A stretch of DNA of 64,000 bases from Quillaja saponaria (taxonomy: Eukaryota > Streptophyta > Magnoliopsida > Fabales > Quillajaceae), in NCBI GenBank assembly GCA_029379385.1, contig CM055612.1, positions 15,748,001 through 15,812,000 on the forward strand, read 5' to 3'. Positions 35,894-47,224 of the stretch are shown one piece after another (the stretch's first letter is position 1; every line of letters starts with the position of its first letter). The position numbers and the translations under genes are program-made. A model generated the notes under the pieces. It was not told the DNA's origin and searched no databases. It saw only the letters and a list, made by a program, of their open reading frames with translations.

Positions 35894-36978
35894 ACATTGC
35901 TTTAAAATTTTGGGGTAAGTTTGAATCCTAAGGTGTCACTACAACATGCATACATACATACATTCATAATACATCACATGCAATTATTACATAGATATAA
36001 GCAAGCCATAAAACTAAACTAGGGGGGATAATTATGAATCATATGGTTTCCTCGACATATAAGAAAACCATATCTTAAGACTTGATATTGTCCCACCACA
36101 TCCTTGTCTTCACTTTGTCTTGATGTGTTTAATTCAAACCTAACTAAATCCAAAATCCTAACCCCTACAACTATTACATAATTTGTAAGGGATCTCAAGT
36201 TACATTTGAGGGAAATTAGTTTAGAAGAGAATTTATGTAGAGAATAAGAGATAAGGCAAGACACGCAAACCTTATTTTCATAAAATACTAAAACAAAGCA
36301 TGCATTCAAAATGTCCGTGTGGTCCATAATCTCCCATATTCTAAATATTCTACATATCACACATTCATAATGCAAAACATGGAATATTTTAATTATTAAT
36401 TACTCATGGATTAATATGCTATTTAAATTAAATTTTACTAACAATTTAGAAAATATAATTTAACCAATTCATTTAAAACCCCTTTTATTTATGAATTTCC
36501 AAAAACTACATCTATTTCGGAGAATGGGCATGGGCCTTGGCCCTTAGCTTAGGATTTGGGGCTTGGGCTTGGCCCTTAGCTAGGCCTTGGCCTTTGTCAT
36601 GGATGGTGCTGCGTTGACAACGTGTGCATGGCAGCCTTCCAGGGACCTATGCTTTTGCTTGGGCCCTAGGCTTTCATTTAGTTTAGTCAATTCACTTTAC
36701 TTCAAGGTTTGGAACAATTCCAAATCCCTGAAATCCTGTAAACTTAACCGTTTAAGGTTTGAAACAATTTCAAAACCTAAAGCCCTGTAAAATGCCAATT
36801 TATTAAATCTAGGGTTTGGAACAATTCCAAAAGCCTAACATCCTTCAATTCTTTAGGGTTTTTTATAAAAGGATATTGTAAACAAATTCTATAACATGCT
36901 TTAATACTATAAACGTCCATAAAAATCAAGAATCATATACAATTAATTAAAATAAAGCTAGAGGCTCTGATACCATTG
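35894..36978 (-). other. Leader region of a minus-strand copia element
   Basis: This lies just inside the primer-binding site at about 36964-36976 on the minus strand, so it is probably the untranslated leader of that element. I see no gag. At 36530-36600 there are tandem GGGCTTGGCCCTTAG words. At 36700-36835 a unit of about 50-57 bases containing TTGGAACAATTCCAA occurs three times. The 118-codon minus frame at 36019-36375 is not recognisable. Confidence 0.45.
36964..36976 (-). other. Primer-binding site of a minus-strand copia element
   Basis: The plus strand reads GGCTCTGATACCA, so the minus strand carries TGGTATCAGAGCC, the exact plant copia primer site for initiator tRNA-Met. On the minus strand it is preceded by an LTR end, TTTCCTAACA. 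Confidence 0.85.
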
Positions 36979-36992
36979 TTAGGAAATATAGG

Positions 36993-39746
36993 TGTTAAAC
37001 CTTATATGGAGACATGACTTGCCAGAAGATTGAGTATCCAACTCTCTGTAACCCTGACTTCAAAACAAATACATAAATATAACTTTTAACTAAACAAAAG
37101 AATAAAAGTAAAGTTTAGAGAATCCAAGTTAAGTAAAATTTTTTATTTAAATTTACTAAAATTTCGATAGACATTTCTTGTAATGTGGAACATGTTCAAA
37201 AATACAAACATATAATCCTAGTTACATGTAACTAGACCACAATAACTACAATGGGAAACTCTGCTCTAGTAACATCATAAATAGTAACAATTAAACTACC
37301 ACAAATACATAAATATAACTTTTAACTAAACAAAAGAATAAAAGTAAAGTTTAGAGAATCCAAGTTAAGTAAAATTTTTTATTTAAATTTACTAAAATTT
37401 CGATAGACATTTCTTGTAATGTTGAACATGTTCAAAAATACAAACATATAATCCTAGTTACATGTAACCAGACCACAATAACTACAATGGGAAACTCTGC
37501 TCTAGTAACATCATAAATAGTAACAATTAAACTACCACAAAAGAAATAATATCACAACTCAAAATCCTATTATGACTGAAAACTATCATCTTTTAGCTTC
37601 AAGAATGAGATTTCGAAAAATTACATTGCCGCATGCTATCGACAAGTCACGATCTCGGTGATGAAATATACTGAAATCTTGTAACTAAGAAAACAGCAAG
37701 AGAAAAGTGGTGAGTCTTATAGACTCAGTGTGTGGAAAAAATGTACCTACATTGTACTAGCATCACTCAACACAAATATTTAATACATAGGATAAATAAT
37801 ATATATAAAACAAATAATTTTAGAATAATATAAATTCTACAGTAAATTAATTTTAGACGTACATAATTATGAAAACGTAAAACTAATCAAGCATCTTCCA
37901 TTAAAAACATTGCATAATAAAGAAGTCAAACATTCAAATCACTTAAGCACACAAATGGCCAATAAAGTAACTCAACGCCACATACCAATATCTTCCATCG
38001 GACAGTTTTGCACCCACACACGAAGCAGAATTATAAATGGAATCGTTGAATCAGAATCACTGAAATCACCATAACTCCTCCAAATCCACCCACCTGGGCC
38101 AAGTTACTCGAATGCTTTTTTAATCAATGTTGAATAATCAAATCAAAATATCCTAGGTGCACTTGGATTTTATTTCAGAAGTGAAAATCATTTCAGAAGA
38201 AAAATACTTTTATTGGCCCTTATCAACCACAAATAATTCATAAGTCAAACATAATTCAAATAACTCATTTAAAACACTATACATTCTTATTTACCTTTAT
38301 ATAAACACATAGTTATCTAGCAACCAAGAGCATGTAATCCACTCATCTTTTACCGATGTTACTCATCACTCCCTTTTGCGTTCATGTGCTTCGTTGGCTC
38401 AACCACAAGTTTCGGAGTTGCAACTAAATTTGTTTTAGTGTTACTTAGTTTGTCCAATTTATAGGTTATAACTTTTTAATTATGAAAATCTATAAATATT
38501 AAGTTTCATGCATTTATTTAAACTAACCATTTAATTCAAATTAATCCAATTAAATCCCTAACCATAAAGATCTAAGAATTCCAAGTTCTACTCATAAAGT
38601 TATAATTAGTTTCTTGTAGACATTTTATCAAATTCAATCTAAACTAATTATTTACTTTCCCTTAAAACATAATGTATACAAATCTACTCTCCATATGAAT
38701 ATTTCAATTTCAAATTTCCAAAACCTTTTCCTTACTCATACTATTTTGCCACCTACAAGTTATAAATTCTATCATACTAACCATTTAATTATTTCCTCAA
38801 TTGCAAGGGCAAAACCATGGGTGAATTTGGGAATGAAATATATTATAAAGCTAGGAAATAGATTGGTTGCTAAGGTGAAGCTCATAGAAGCACCCAAAAG
38901 AAAATCAAAACAAAGCATTTGGCAAGGATTTGCCACAAGCTACTAGCACCTTCTCACTTCAAACCAACCAGCCACAAGAGGTAGCAACTACATGGTCAAG
39001 TAAGAGAACTAAAACCCAAGGAAAAAATGTTGGTAAGTAAAGCAGAGCATGGCTGGAAATCTAGCAATTAACCAGGAAGTTATTACTTATAGGGTTGCTC
39101 TTGAATTCCCACACTTAACTCCTACAATAGCTCACACAAAGGATGGAAATTTATAGATAAACAGCCTATACATAGATGGACAAGGAAATATATTATAGCC
39201 CATCTTCTAGATACCATGGCCAACGAAAAGAACTCTAAGATCACTCACCACCACAACATGAAATAATAAGGAAAGGAAGAGACCTACTACCAAGAGGAAA
39301 AACTCACCAATAAGTGGAAGTTTGTTGCTAAGATGAAGGGAATTCACAGATAGCCACGAAAAAGAATAGGGCACGAGTTCATGAAATGGAAGAAGAAAAA
39401 TGGGTAAATCGGTTAAGGTAATGGGAAAAACAAAAGCAAAATAAAATAATATGATATAAGTTTATGGTCAACATATTTGTTTATATATATGTACATTTAC
39501 TATATTTTCTTTCTTTTACACACTTGTTGCCCACACAAATAAAATTTGCACATGTAAATTTCAAGTTTTAAGTCAACCAATAGTATAATTGAAAATTAAT
39601 TTTCCAATTATATATATATACACACGCATATAATATCTACAAGTGTTTCTTTATTTTAATTCTACTTCGTATAAAATTTTAGTCACCCAGTCATACAAGT
39701 TACATATGACATTCTAAAACATACATTAAAATATTTGGTTATAACA
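36993..39746 (+). repeat. Family T LTR, copy D (solo LTR)
   Basis: It starts TGTTAAACCTTATATGGAG (compare TGTCACACCCTACATGGAG in copy A) and ends TATTTGGTTATAACA. Family blocks are in order: ACAAGTCACGATCTC (37643), GACTCAGTGTGTG (37719), CTTATCAACCACAAATAATT (38220) and GAGCATGTAATCCACTCAT (38330). The flanking 5-mers are ATAGG and ATAAG, a 4-of-5 target duplication. A 236-bp tandem duplication lies near its start. With no gag-pol inside, it is best read as a solo LTR left by recombination. Confidence 0.8.
37065..37540 (+). repeat. 236-bp tandem duplication in LTR copy D
   Basis: Two adjacent copies (37065-37300 and 37301-37540) begin ACAAATACATAAATATAAC and are nearly identical. I see only two substitutions (TGTGGAAC/TGTTGAAC and GTAACTAG/GTAACCAG), so the duplication is younger than the LTR insertion. 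Confidence 0.9.
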
Positions 39747-40700
39747 ATAAGGTTATGAATCACATGCACAGGAAGTGGAATTAAAATTTTCCTTAACCAA
39801 GAACTTAGATATTCAATTATATATATATTATGAAAGTAAAAGATTTATTGAAGCTTTCCTTAGGTAGCTAGTTTGATTGTTTAGCAGGGATGCTTGGAGT
39901 TTCTTAACAAATCGTCAAAACGATTCTCCCAATCAAACACAAAATATGACTAATGATTAGTAAGATATTCAAAGGAATAAGCATCTAATGAGATAGTTCA
40001 CACAATTGATGGTTAAAAACCTTAACATTTTTCAAAAAGTATTCAAAGGAATTGATTCACCCTTGTAATACGTGCTAGCTTCCACTTGGTTGAATTACTA
40101 ATTGAGGGTTGTTCTTGAAGAAAAATATTTTTTCTTCAACAAAGGGGGTCAAGGCTAAGGGAGGAGATTTTCAAGAACTCTTTTTGCTCACAATCTCTCA
40201 TAAGGCTGAATGTCACTCTCTCGCTTGCTTGCAACAACTTTCTTTCTTTCTTTTTTTTTCCCTAAATTTCTCTTACCTCCTACATATATAAGGGGTGGCT
40301 AGGGCTTAAGGAATTATAGTCCTTCCATATTTAGGATTTCATTAAACCTAAATCTCAAGTACTAAGGCCTAAAGCTCTTTTAGTAAACCATAATCCCTTA
40401 TGGTTACTAATGGACCTTTGGACTCCTAGTAGCCCAAAATCTAATTAGGATTCTTCTAGATTTTTTCTTCGGTTTCAAGAAAAACTAGTCTTGACATATA
40501 TGTATAGGTAACAATTACCTTTTATCCTTATGCCCTTGGAAGTTAACAATTAATTCCAAGATTCTATTAATCCTTCTAGGTTCTTAACCTAAGTCAATTA
40601 AAGTGTATAACCTATTATGTTCTCTGGTATGTTAGCAATAAATTTAATTGGATACTTCCTAAAAAGTAAAGTTAAATTAAATCACTTTTAATTTAACTTT

Positions 40701-42093
40701 AGTTTTGCTAAACCAACCAACTTACATTCATAGATCAAGATTGAAATTAGCAATGCATCATGACCACCCAAGCACAAGTGAAGTTAAGATCATTGATCAA
40801 ATATTTCAGTGCTTGGCTACTGTGTATTTAATCATGTCATCAAACATATCCCGACATAGACATAGGGCATGGATTCTAGTGTCAACCCTATCTTTGTCTA
40901 AATCCATTCGTACTTGAAACTAAGTTTACATTTTGTTCCTCAAAGAGATTCAAGAATACATTTTTCTTAACGTTTTTCACTTTGCAAAGATTTTTGGAAA
41001 AAGACATGCTTGTCTCAAAAGGCCATGAGATATTTGTCATCTTTACTGAGAATGATGAATTCTTTGTTTATTATTCATTTACGTTCATATGCTTCATTAC
41101 ATGTCCAAAAATCACCCATGTATTATCCTCATAATAGGATAAGGGAAATGACATCAAAACACATAATTCACATATAAGGTAATAAGATTATCTCAAGTCA
41201 AAGGATTACTTAGACCACTTATATTTTGAGAACTTCTATTGACATGTAAGTAAAGACTCCATATGATTTCTTTTGTTGGGTTAATTTAGTGTACTTGTTC
41301 AACTAACAAGTAGCTATATGTTTGTCTCAGCATCTCCATGCATGTAGTTAATAAGACCACTACTCACTTTATAAGAGAATGACACAATATATGCTAGTCT
41401 CAAAGGATCATCAATATCCTTATTCTTAATGATTCATTGACTAGAAATACTTTTAGAATAATACTTTATGTATGTCATATCTCATAATTATAATTTACAT
41501 CATAATTGTACAGAAATTCTAAGAACTACAAAAAAGAACATCTCATGCAAAACGAAGAGCGAAGAGACTCTTTTTGATGATTAATTAAGGGTGTTTTAAA
41601 GAACCAAGCCAATTTGCATATCCAATGATGCTTTCATAAAAATTGGTGAATCACTTTCTGCCTCAAGTGGGGATAAGTCGTAACCCTTCTAAAAAATCTA
41701 AGGTTTTTGCCATCATATTAGTTTATGTCCAAAAAAGTAAGAAATGGCCATAATACCCTCTAGCATCTAGGCCATTTTTTGACAAGCCATTAGTTCAATA
41801 GCTTTTACATACTTGCTATAGTGAGGTCCAATATATCCATGTCCCTTTTTTTACCACCACCCTCTCAATTGGAAGCTGGAGGTGAATTCATGGCTTTGCC
41901 ATCAAAACGTCAATTGTTTTTGGTCTTCCAAACTTAGCACGAAGTTCAAAACAGAGTAAGAAGCGAAGACATACCCAACTGTGACTTTAAACTATAGGCT
42001 TGTAACCGAGAAGTCAATTGATACATGAAGGTCTACTTTCTTTATATATTAAGTGTAGTCCGAAAAGAATGCAAAACTTGTTATGCAACATCA
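40701..42093. other. Unassigned DNA, probably LTR and LINE tail sequence
   Basis: No supported gene. The right part (41700-42093), read on the minus strand, continues the LINE fragment with possible but badly broken RNase H-like sequence (ELRAKFGRPKTIDV segment). Confidence 0.4.
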
Positions 42094-42234
42094 TTACCAA
42101 AGAATTAAAAGATGTTCCTTATATTTCGTTTGTGGCTGGAGGCAACAGTAGCACTTAGATACCATAACAAAACCCTTTCAACTAATAACATCATCCGTAG
42201 GGATACAACCATAGAAAAGGTGCCAAAGAAAGCA
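42094..42234 (-). pseudogene. LINE C-terminal zinc-binding (zf-RVT) fragment
   Basis: On the minus strand one frame reads FLWHLFYGCIPTDDVIS, a stop, then KGFVMVSKCYCCLQPQTKYK and EHLLILW. This follows the plant LINE (L1-type) zf-RVT pattern FxWRxxHxxLPTxDxLxRRGxxxxxxCxxC......EHLF, with the CxxC pair and the following His kept. The internal TGA stands where relatives have Trp or Arg. The reverse transcriptase expected upstream is missing: foreign sequence begins at about 42249. Confidence 0.6.
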
Positions 42235-43123
42235 CGCAACTCTCAGAGCAGGGATGGTAAGTAGGGTCTAACCCAACCCGACCAACCTGGTATTTTCCAG
42301 CACACGGTTTAGAATCCAAATGTATACTCGCTCTAAACCCATTTTGTGCTTGACCCACACTTTTACCCTTTCTTTTTCAACAAAAAATATAATCATACTC
42401 ATAATTAGGTAAATTGACAAGAGATAATTAAATTACAACTATTTGGTCAACAATTTCAATGAACCAAGCAAAGTTTTAAAAAATAATTATGATCATAAAT
42501 AAATTAATCCAACAAGATTTTTTAACATATTTAATACGCAATTAGTAGAACCAATATATTAAAAAATTATTTATAATTTATTATACTAGTTTATTATTAT
42601 TTGAGTATTGTGAAACTAATAAATTAATATTTTTAAGATATTCTAAATTTTAATTTTTATAATCTATTATCAATATAAACATATATTTATCCCATTCAAA
42701 AATAATTGACAAAGCATTGAACAAAATAAAAACAAAGTCTATTGTACAAAAAATACAAATATGCCAGTACAAATTCGATATAGTATAAATATTTCTAGAA
42801 AAGAAGAATTTTAAGAAATTGATTATAGATAACTTTGGAGAATTTAAGGAAATACATTAGAAAAATATAAGAGATTTGACTAAAGGAGGAAATTAAGGGA
42901 TTCATTTATCTAATTTAAGAAACTAATATTTTAGTTTAGGCTCAATTACACTTATAGCCCCTATACATTTTTTAGAATTCACTTTAGTCCCTCTCATTTA
43001 AAAAGTTAAAATGTCATCTTAATACTTATGAAAAACACACAATGAGGTCCCTTTCGATGTACCATCCAATTTGATTGGACTTAAGCTGATATGGACTAAC
43101 GGGCTCCTATGTGTCGTCCAGTA
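42235..43123. other. A/T-rich DNA, possible hAT-like left end
   Basis: CAGGGATGGTAAGTAGGGTC at 42249, followed by AACCCAACCCGACC, resembles the left end of known plant hAT elements, but no matching right end was found. The rest is A/T-rich without a gene. Confidence 0.3.
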
Positions 43124-43690
43124 TGGCATAACAATTATGATATTATGCCAAACTTTAAGTTTCAAGGCAAAAACTTTGAAAGTTTGGGTTCGAGAAGTAA
43201 AAAAGTCAAATCTAAGTCTATTTCAAATTTTGGAAGTATCGGTACAACCGTGAAGACAAATTAGACTTGTAGGAAGAAACAAAAATACATCTAGATCAAC
43301 GGTTATGTTATTAGACCAAATTTTGAGTTTCAAAACAAAAACTTTAAAAGTTTGAGTTCGGGGAACAAAACGGTCAAAACAAGTTTGTTATAAATTATAG
43401 AAGTATCAACATAATCGTGAGGATGAATAAGACATTTAGAAAGAAACGGAAATGCATTTGGTTCAACAGTTAATATATTAAGCCAAACTTTTAGTTTCCA
43501 GGCAAAAACTTTGAAAGTTTGGGTTCAGGAATAAAATGGTCAAATACAAATTCGATTTTGATTCTGGGAATACCTGCACTACCGTGGGGATGAATAAAAT
43601 TTGTAAGAAGAAACGAAAATTTATTTTGATCAACAGTTAGGATATTAGGCCAACTATTTAGTTTTAAAGCATAAACTTTAAAATTTTAGT
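43124..43690. repeat. Tandem repeat of about 168-bp units (3.3 copies)
   Basis: The block TTAxGCCAAACTTTxAGTTT followed by AAAACTTTGAAAGTTTGGGTTC recurs at 43143, 43311, 43478 and 43645, giving spacings of 168, 167 and 167. Units have diverged considerably. The last copy is partial. Confidence 0.85.
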
Positions 43691-43709
43691 TTAATTTGTT
43701 CAAGTTAGA

Positions 43710-43787
43710 GTTTTAAATACTTATATGCGTATTAAGTTTTAAATGCTTATATGCATATTAAGTTTTAAATACTTATATGCATATCTA
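43710..43787. repeat. 26-bp tandem repeat, three copies
   Basis: GTTTTAAATRCTTATATGC plus 7 bases occurs at 43710, 43736 and 43762, exactly 26 bases apart. Confidence 0.9.
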
Positions 43788-43789
43788 GT

Positions 43790-43968
43790 CCAATAAGTGG
43801 CAAACAATTATTATCATCTGCATGTTGCATCTACCATGCAGACGCAAAAAATAGTATTTGAGTTTAGAGTTATTGCGTATAGGGCAGACATAGATGATCA
43901 ACTGCGTCTATAATGTGACTTTAAGCATCTGCCATTGGCAAATACAGATAATGTCATTTCTTGTAGTG
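43790..43968. mobile_element. CACTA transposon end
   Basis: The stretch ends ATTTCTTGTAGTG at 43968, so the other strand reads CACTACAAGAAAT, the typical CACTA-family terminal repeat. Inside are short subterminal words in both orientations (ATGCAGACGC, GCGTCTATAAT, GGCAGACA), as usual for this superfamily. The opposite end was not found, so the true length is unknown; the tandem repeats to the left could belong to it. Confidence 0.65.
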
Positions 43969-44080
43969 TTCTCTTTTATCTCTCTTGCTTTACAATGGTC
44001 ATGTCGTTAATTTGGATAGTTACCTTCCAGATCTACGCACAAGCCTTACGTTACAGTAATGCCTACATCTTGATCTTCCA

Positions 44081-44104
44081 TAGCGAGAATAATTATTCTC
44101 GCTA
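44081..44104. repeat. 24-bp perfect palindrome
   Basis: TAGCGAGAATAA is followed directly by its reverse complement TTATTCTCGCTA, with no spacer. No known site is assigned. Confidence 0.9.
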
Positions 44105-44529
44105 ACGAAGGTGGCTGGCTATTCATAATTTCATAGAAGCCATCTCAAAAACCAAAAAAAAAAAAAAAAAAAAAAAAGATCCTACATAGGACTCTAATAC
44201 TAGTTTATCAAAATAGAAGTGATAATAAAAGGAAATGTAAAATTGAAAAATGAAAATAAGCAAAAGAAAGAACACAAGATATATCAAGATTCGGGTCAAT
44301 TTAGTTTATGTTCACAGTAGAGAGATATAAATTCACTATTTTGTTCTTAGAAAAAAATATAAGTATCTGATTCAAAAAAACATATAAAACACTAAAGCTA
44401 ACTGTCTTTATATATATAGACTACAAGCAAAGCAAACCTTATTTTTCATGAACTAAAATAAGGATATTTCTCTACTTTGTGAACTAAAACTTATTTTTGG
44501 GTTGCTATCAAGTAGTAATTATCCAACAG

Positions 44530-45516
44530 GCCGTACCACTAAATTTTGGCCCAACTAGATACAAGACAAACACAACAAAATTTAATGGCACAATTAAGCA
44601 TTAAATAAGTGGAGTTCCATCTAGGTGGAACATCAAGGCACACAGTGCCTTTGCTTTGCACTCTCTCACTTTCCACAAACTTAGCAAATGTAGAATGTTT
44701 AGAAGGAGAGGACCTCACATAATTTATCACATTTCAAATGCCAACAATTAAAGGTTGCAATTCTTTTATGCCATCAGAAACAAATAAGTTCAATATATGT
44801 GCATAACACCTCAAGTTGCAATTCTTTGATTAGATGTCCATGTGTCAGTTGTGAGACAAACCATTTTCTTTGATCTAGACAACAACTTCTTCAAAATTGC
44901 TTTCTCATTGATATACCATTTTCAAATATCACTAGCAATAGTTTGTTAGACGGACACTCAAAACATGGAACAAAAATATAAAACAATCTACGAATTGCAA
45001 CTAACTCCACATATTTAAAAGACAATTCGCCAAGTACAATGTATTCAACAATAACTTTCCTAATAGCATCGGCACCATGCGATGGGAAAATATCTTTCTC
45101 ATTTGTTTGTTGACAATTTTCTTGTTTAACATGTCATCTACACCTAACTGTCCTTTTTCTCTCTTTTTCATCATGTACTAATCACAACTCCTAACATGAT
45201 TAATCATGTTACTAGTATCATCATTTATAGTATGACATTGATGAATACTACCACAATAGTTACATTCAGCATGATTATCCTTAACTTCTAATGAATCTGG
45301 AATAACTTCAAATTCATTCCATGTCCAAGATCTTTTTGTTTTCAGGAAAGTTTTAGCTTTAGCTATTCTACCTGGTGGAGCAGGAGGTCTACAAGGTTTA
45401 GGACGTCTAGAAGATCTAGGAAGCCTTGATGAACCAGTAGCAATTTTAAGAGGCGGCTCCTCAATTTCTTGATCCTCATTTGATATTTCCATATATTGAT
45501 GTTGCATTATACCCAT
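44530..45516 (-). pseudogene. hAT transposase remnant with BED zinc finger
   Basis: The minus-strand frame begins at 45516 (MGIMQHQYMEISNEDQEIEE), followed by a Pro/Arg-rich stretch. A BED-type zinc finger comes next (about residues 63-111): SWTWNEFEVIPD, then AECNYCGSI with its CxxC, then MINHVRSC. Downstream, with frame breaks, are MVCLTTDTWTSNQ (catalytic Asp region of hAT transposases), HILNLFVSDGIKELQPL, INYVRSSPSKHSTFAKF, VESERVQSKG and CLDVPPRWNSTYLML, all classic plant hAT blocks. The part between the TDTW and HILNLF blocks is shortened, and the C-terminal dimerisation domain is absent. One stop (VGI*NVI) stands where relatives have Arg, fitting CGA-to-TGA. Confidence 0.88.
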
Positions 45517-45519
45517 TAC

Positions 45520-46359
45520 ATATTAAAATAAAATAAAAGAAGGTGAAAAGAAAGAATACAAGATCTCAAGCAGTGCCACTGTCTACATTTGTAACCCCAA
45601 TGTTGGATTCAAGTGCTTATGTTCTCCCTTTTTATAGAAATTTAGTATGTAGTAGTATGCATGCATATGCTTATGTCTCAATTTTGTTTTTTCATGCCTA
45701 CTGTTCGTATTCATGTTATACAGCACCCTATCATGCCAATGAATTGGTAACTGCTTTTGGAAAGTAAAAAAAACAAAAGAAAAAGGCTACCTAAAACCTG
45801 AACCAGAACTAACTAGTACATATTAAAACTTGAAAATTATAATATTTATAGTTTTTCAAATGAAGACTTAATAATGGGCAAATTCTAAATTGTTAGTTCA
45901 ATTGCTACACCAAGTAGTTTATACGTTCACTTATTACCACTTTGTCAATAAAAACTTGAGTTATCTTTATGCTATCAGTAGTAATGTTTTATGAAACATC
46001 ACACAAAATGATTTGGTTGCAATGCTAACAAAAGCGTGTGCGATGGAACTTAGGCCAAAAAAATCTACCCTATACATGAGCAGAATAGAAAGAATAAAAT
46101 GGGAAAAAGAAAGAAAGAAAAAATATGAATTGGGTTGAACATTAATTGATGAAAAATATGGAAGTTAAAATGTGGCCCTAATGCTCCACAAGGGAGGAAG
46201 AGTAAATCCAAAAATGGATTCGCAACTATGAATGACAATATAATTGTCGAACTGCCTTGACTTAACATAGAATGATAAGATCTTGTCTCTCATCATTCTC
46301 GAACTTTAACTCTACTGAAGACCAAGTCCCCACCAAACGAGAGGTGTTGGGCCAGTTAA
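45520..46359. other. Unassigned sequence upstream of the hAT remnant
   Basis: It probably includes the 5' part of the decayed hAT element. No terminal repeat or supported gene is seen. Confidence 0.4.
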
Positions 46360-47224
46360 GGGCTAGTTCAGTGGACAAGAATGACCATTCCATTTTATGC
46401 ATAATTCCATGGAATGAAATTTCATTTCATGCATAATTCCATAGAATGAACATTATTTCGTTTGGTATAGCCTCAAAATACTCATTCCATTCCAGTTATT
46501 TTATTCCATAGAAGTAGGAATCCTTAAACCCACCTAGGGGGTGGGATTGCTTATTCCTACTTCTATAGAATCAATTTAGTTTAGTTAAATGACAAAAAAA
46601 CCATTCTATTACATAAAATAAATAATTAAATAAAAAGTTAAATATTAATAATACAATAATTTTATAAATAAATAAAAATATTAAATATATTTAATTTAAT
46701 TAAATGACAAAAATACCCTTCATATCATATTAAATAATATAGAATCATATAAAATATAAAAAATAATAATAAATCAATTCATTTTAGTCAAAAGAATAAA
46801 ATACTCTTCATATCATATTAAATAATATAATTATAAATTAATTTATTTATTTATTTATTAATTTTAAACTAAAATATTAATATTAATAAATAATAAAAAT
46901 AAGAAATAAGAAATAATAAAATGAATATAAGTAATAATAATAATACTAATTAATCATATAAATTTTCTTATAAAAAATTAAGAAATATATATATTTCATA
47001 AATTATGTTACATTTTTATTGCTCTATCCATTGAGGGATATATATCTATATATTTTTTATCATAATTTTTATATTATTTTATATAAAAAAAACTGCATAG
47101 AAAATAAATAAATAGAATAAAATGATTATTCCCATGCTATTAACAATAGAACCACTATATTCCATTCTCATTCCCTTTCCCATTCTAATTTGACAAAAAT
47201 CATTCATTCATACCAAATTAGCCC
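46360..47224. mobile_element. MITE-like element with terminal and internal inverted repeats
   Basis: It opens GGGCTAGTTCAGT and closes ACCAAATTAGCCC, whose reverse complement is GGGCTAATTTGGT. This gives imperfect terminal inverted repeats. It is non-coding and very A/T-rich. An internal hairpin sits at 46509-46571: ATAGAAGTAGGAAT pairs with ATTCCTACTTCTAT. No convincing target duplication was found, so the superfamily is undecided; this sort of end occurs in Harbinger- and hAT-type MITEs. Confidence 0.6.

Larger units (their letters stand above)
36978..40700 (-). mobile_element. Copia LTR, minus strand, split by family T copy D
   Basis: On the minus strand the LTR ends ATTTCCTAACA at about 36978, next to the primer site. 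It is interrupted at 36992 by copy D and resumes at 39747. A TATA-like CCCCTTATATATGTAGG (plus strand about 40273-40289) lies in the outer part, followed in transcription order by a pyrimidine/purine-rich leader, as expected for U3-R-U5. The outer end is not defined; 40700 is only a lower bound. Confidence 0.6.

Noticed and set aside
35935..35960. CACTACAACATG as a CACTA left end
   Set aside because: The sequence departs from CACTACAAGAAA after eight bases, and no partner lies at a plausible distance.
36019..36375. 118-codon minus-strand frame as a copia gag
   Set aside because: It has none of the gag motifs or a zinc knuckle, and it lies in what looks like the leader region.
36960..36980. 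GGCTCTGATACCA as part of a tRNA gene
   Set aside because: It is only the short primer-binding site beside an LTR end; no cloverleaf sequence surrounds it.
42249..42290. hAT-like left end CAGGGATGG with AACCCGACC words
   Set aside because: No matching inverted end or 8-bp duplication was found, so no element is called.
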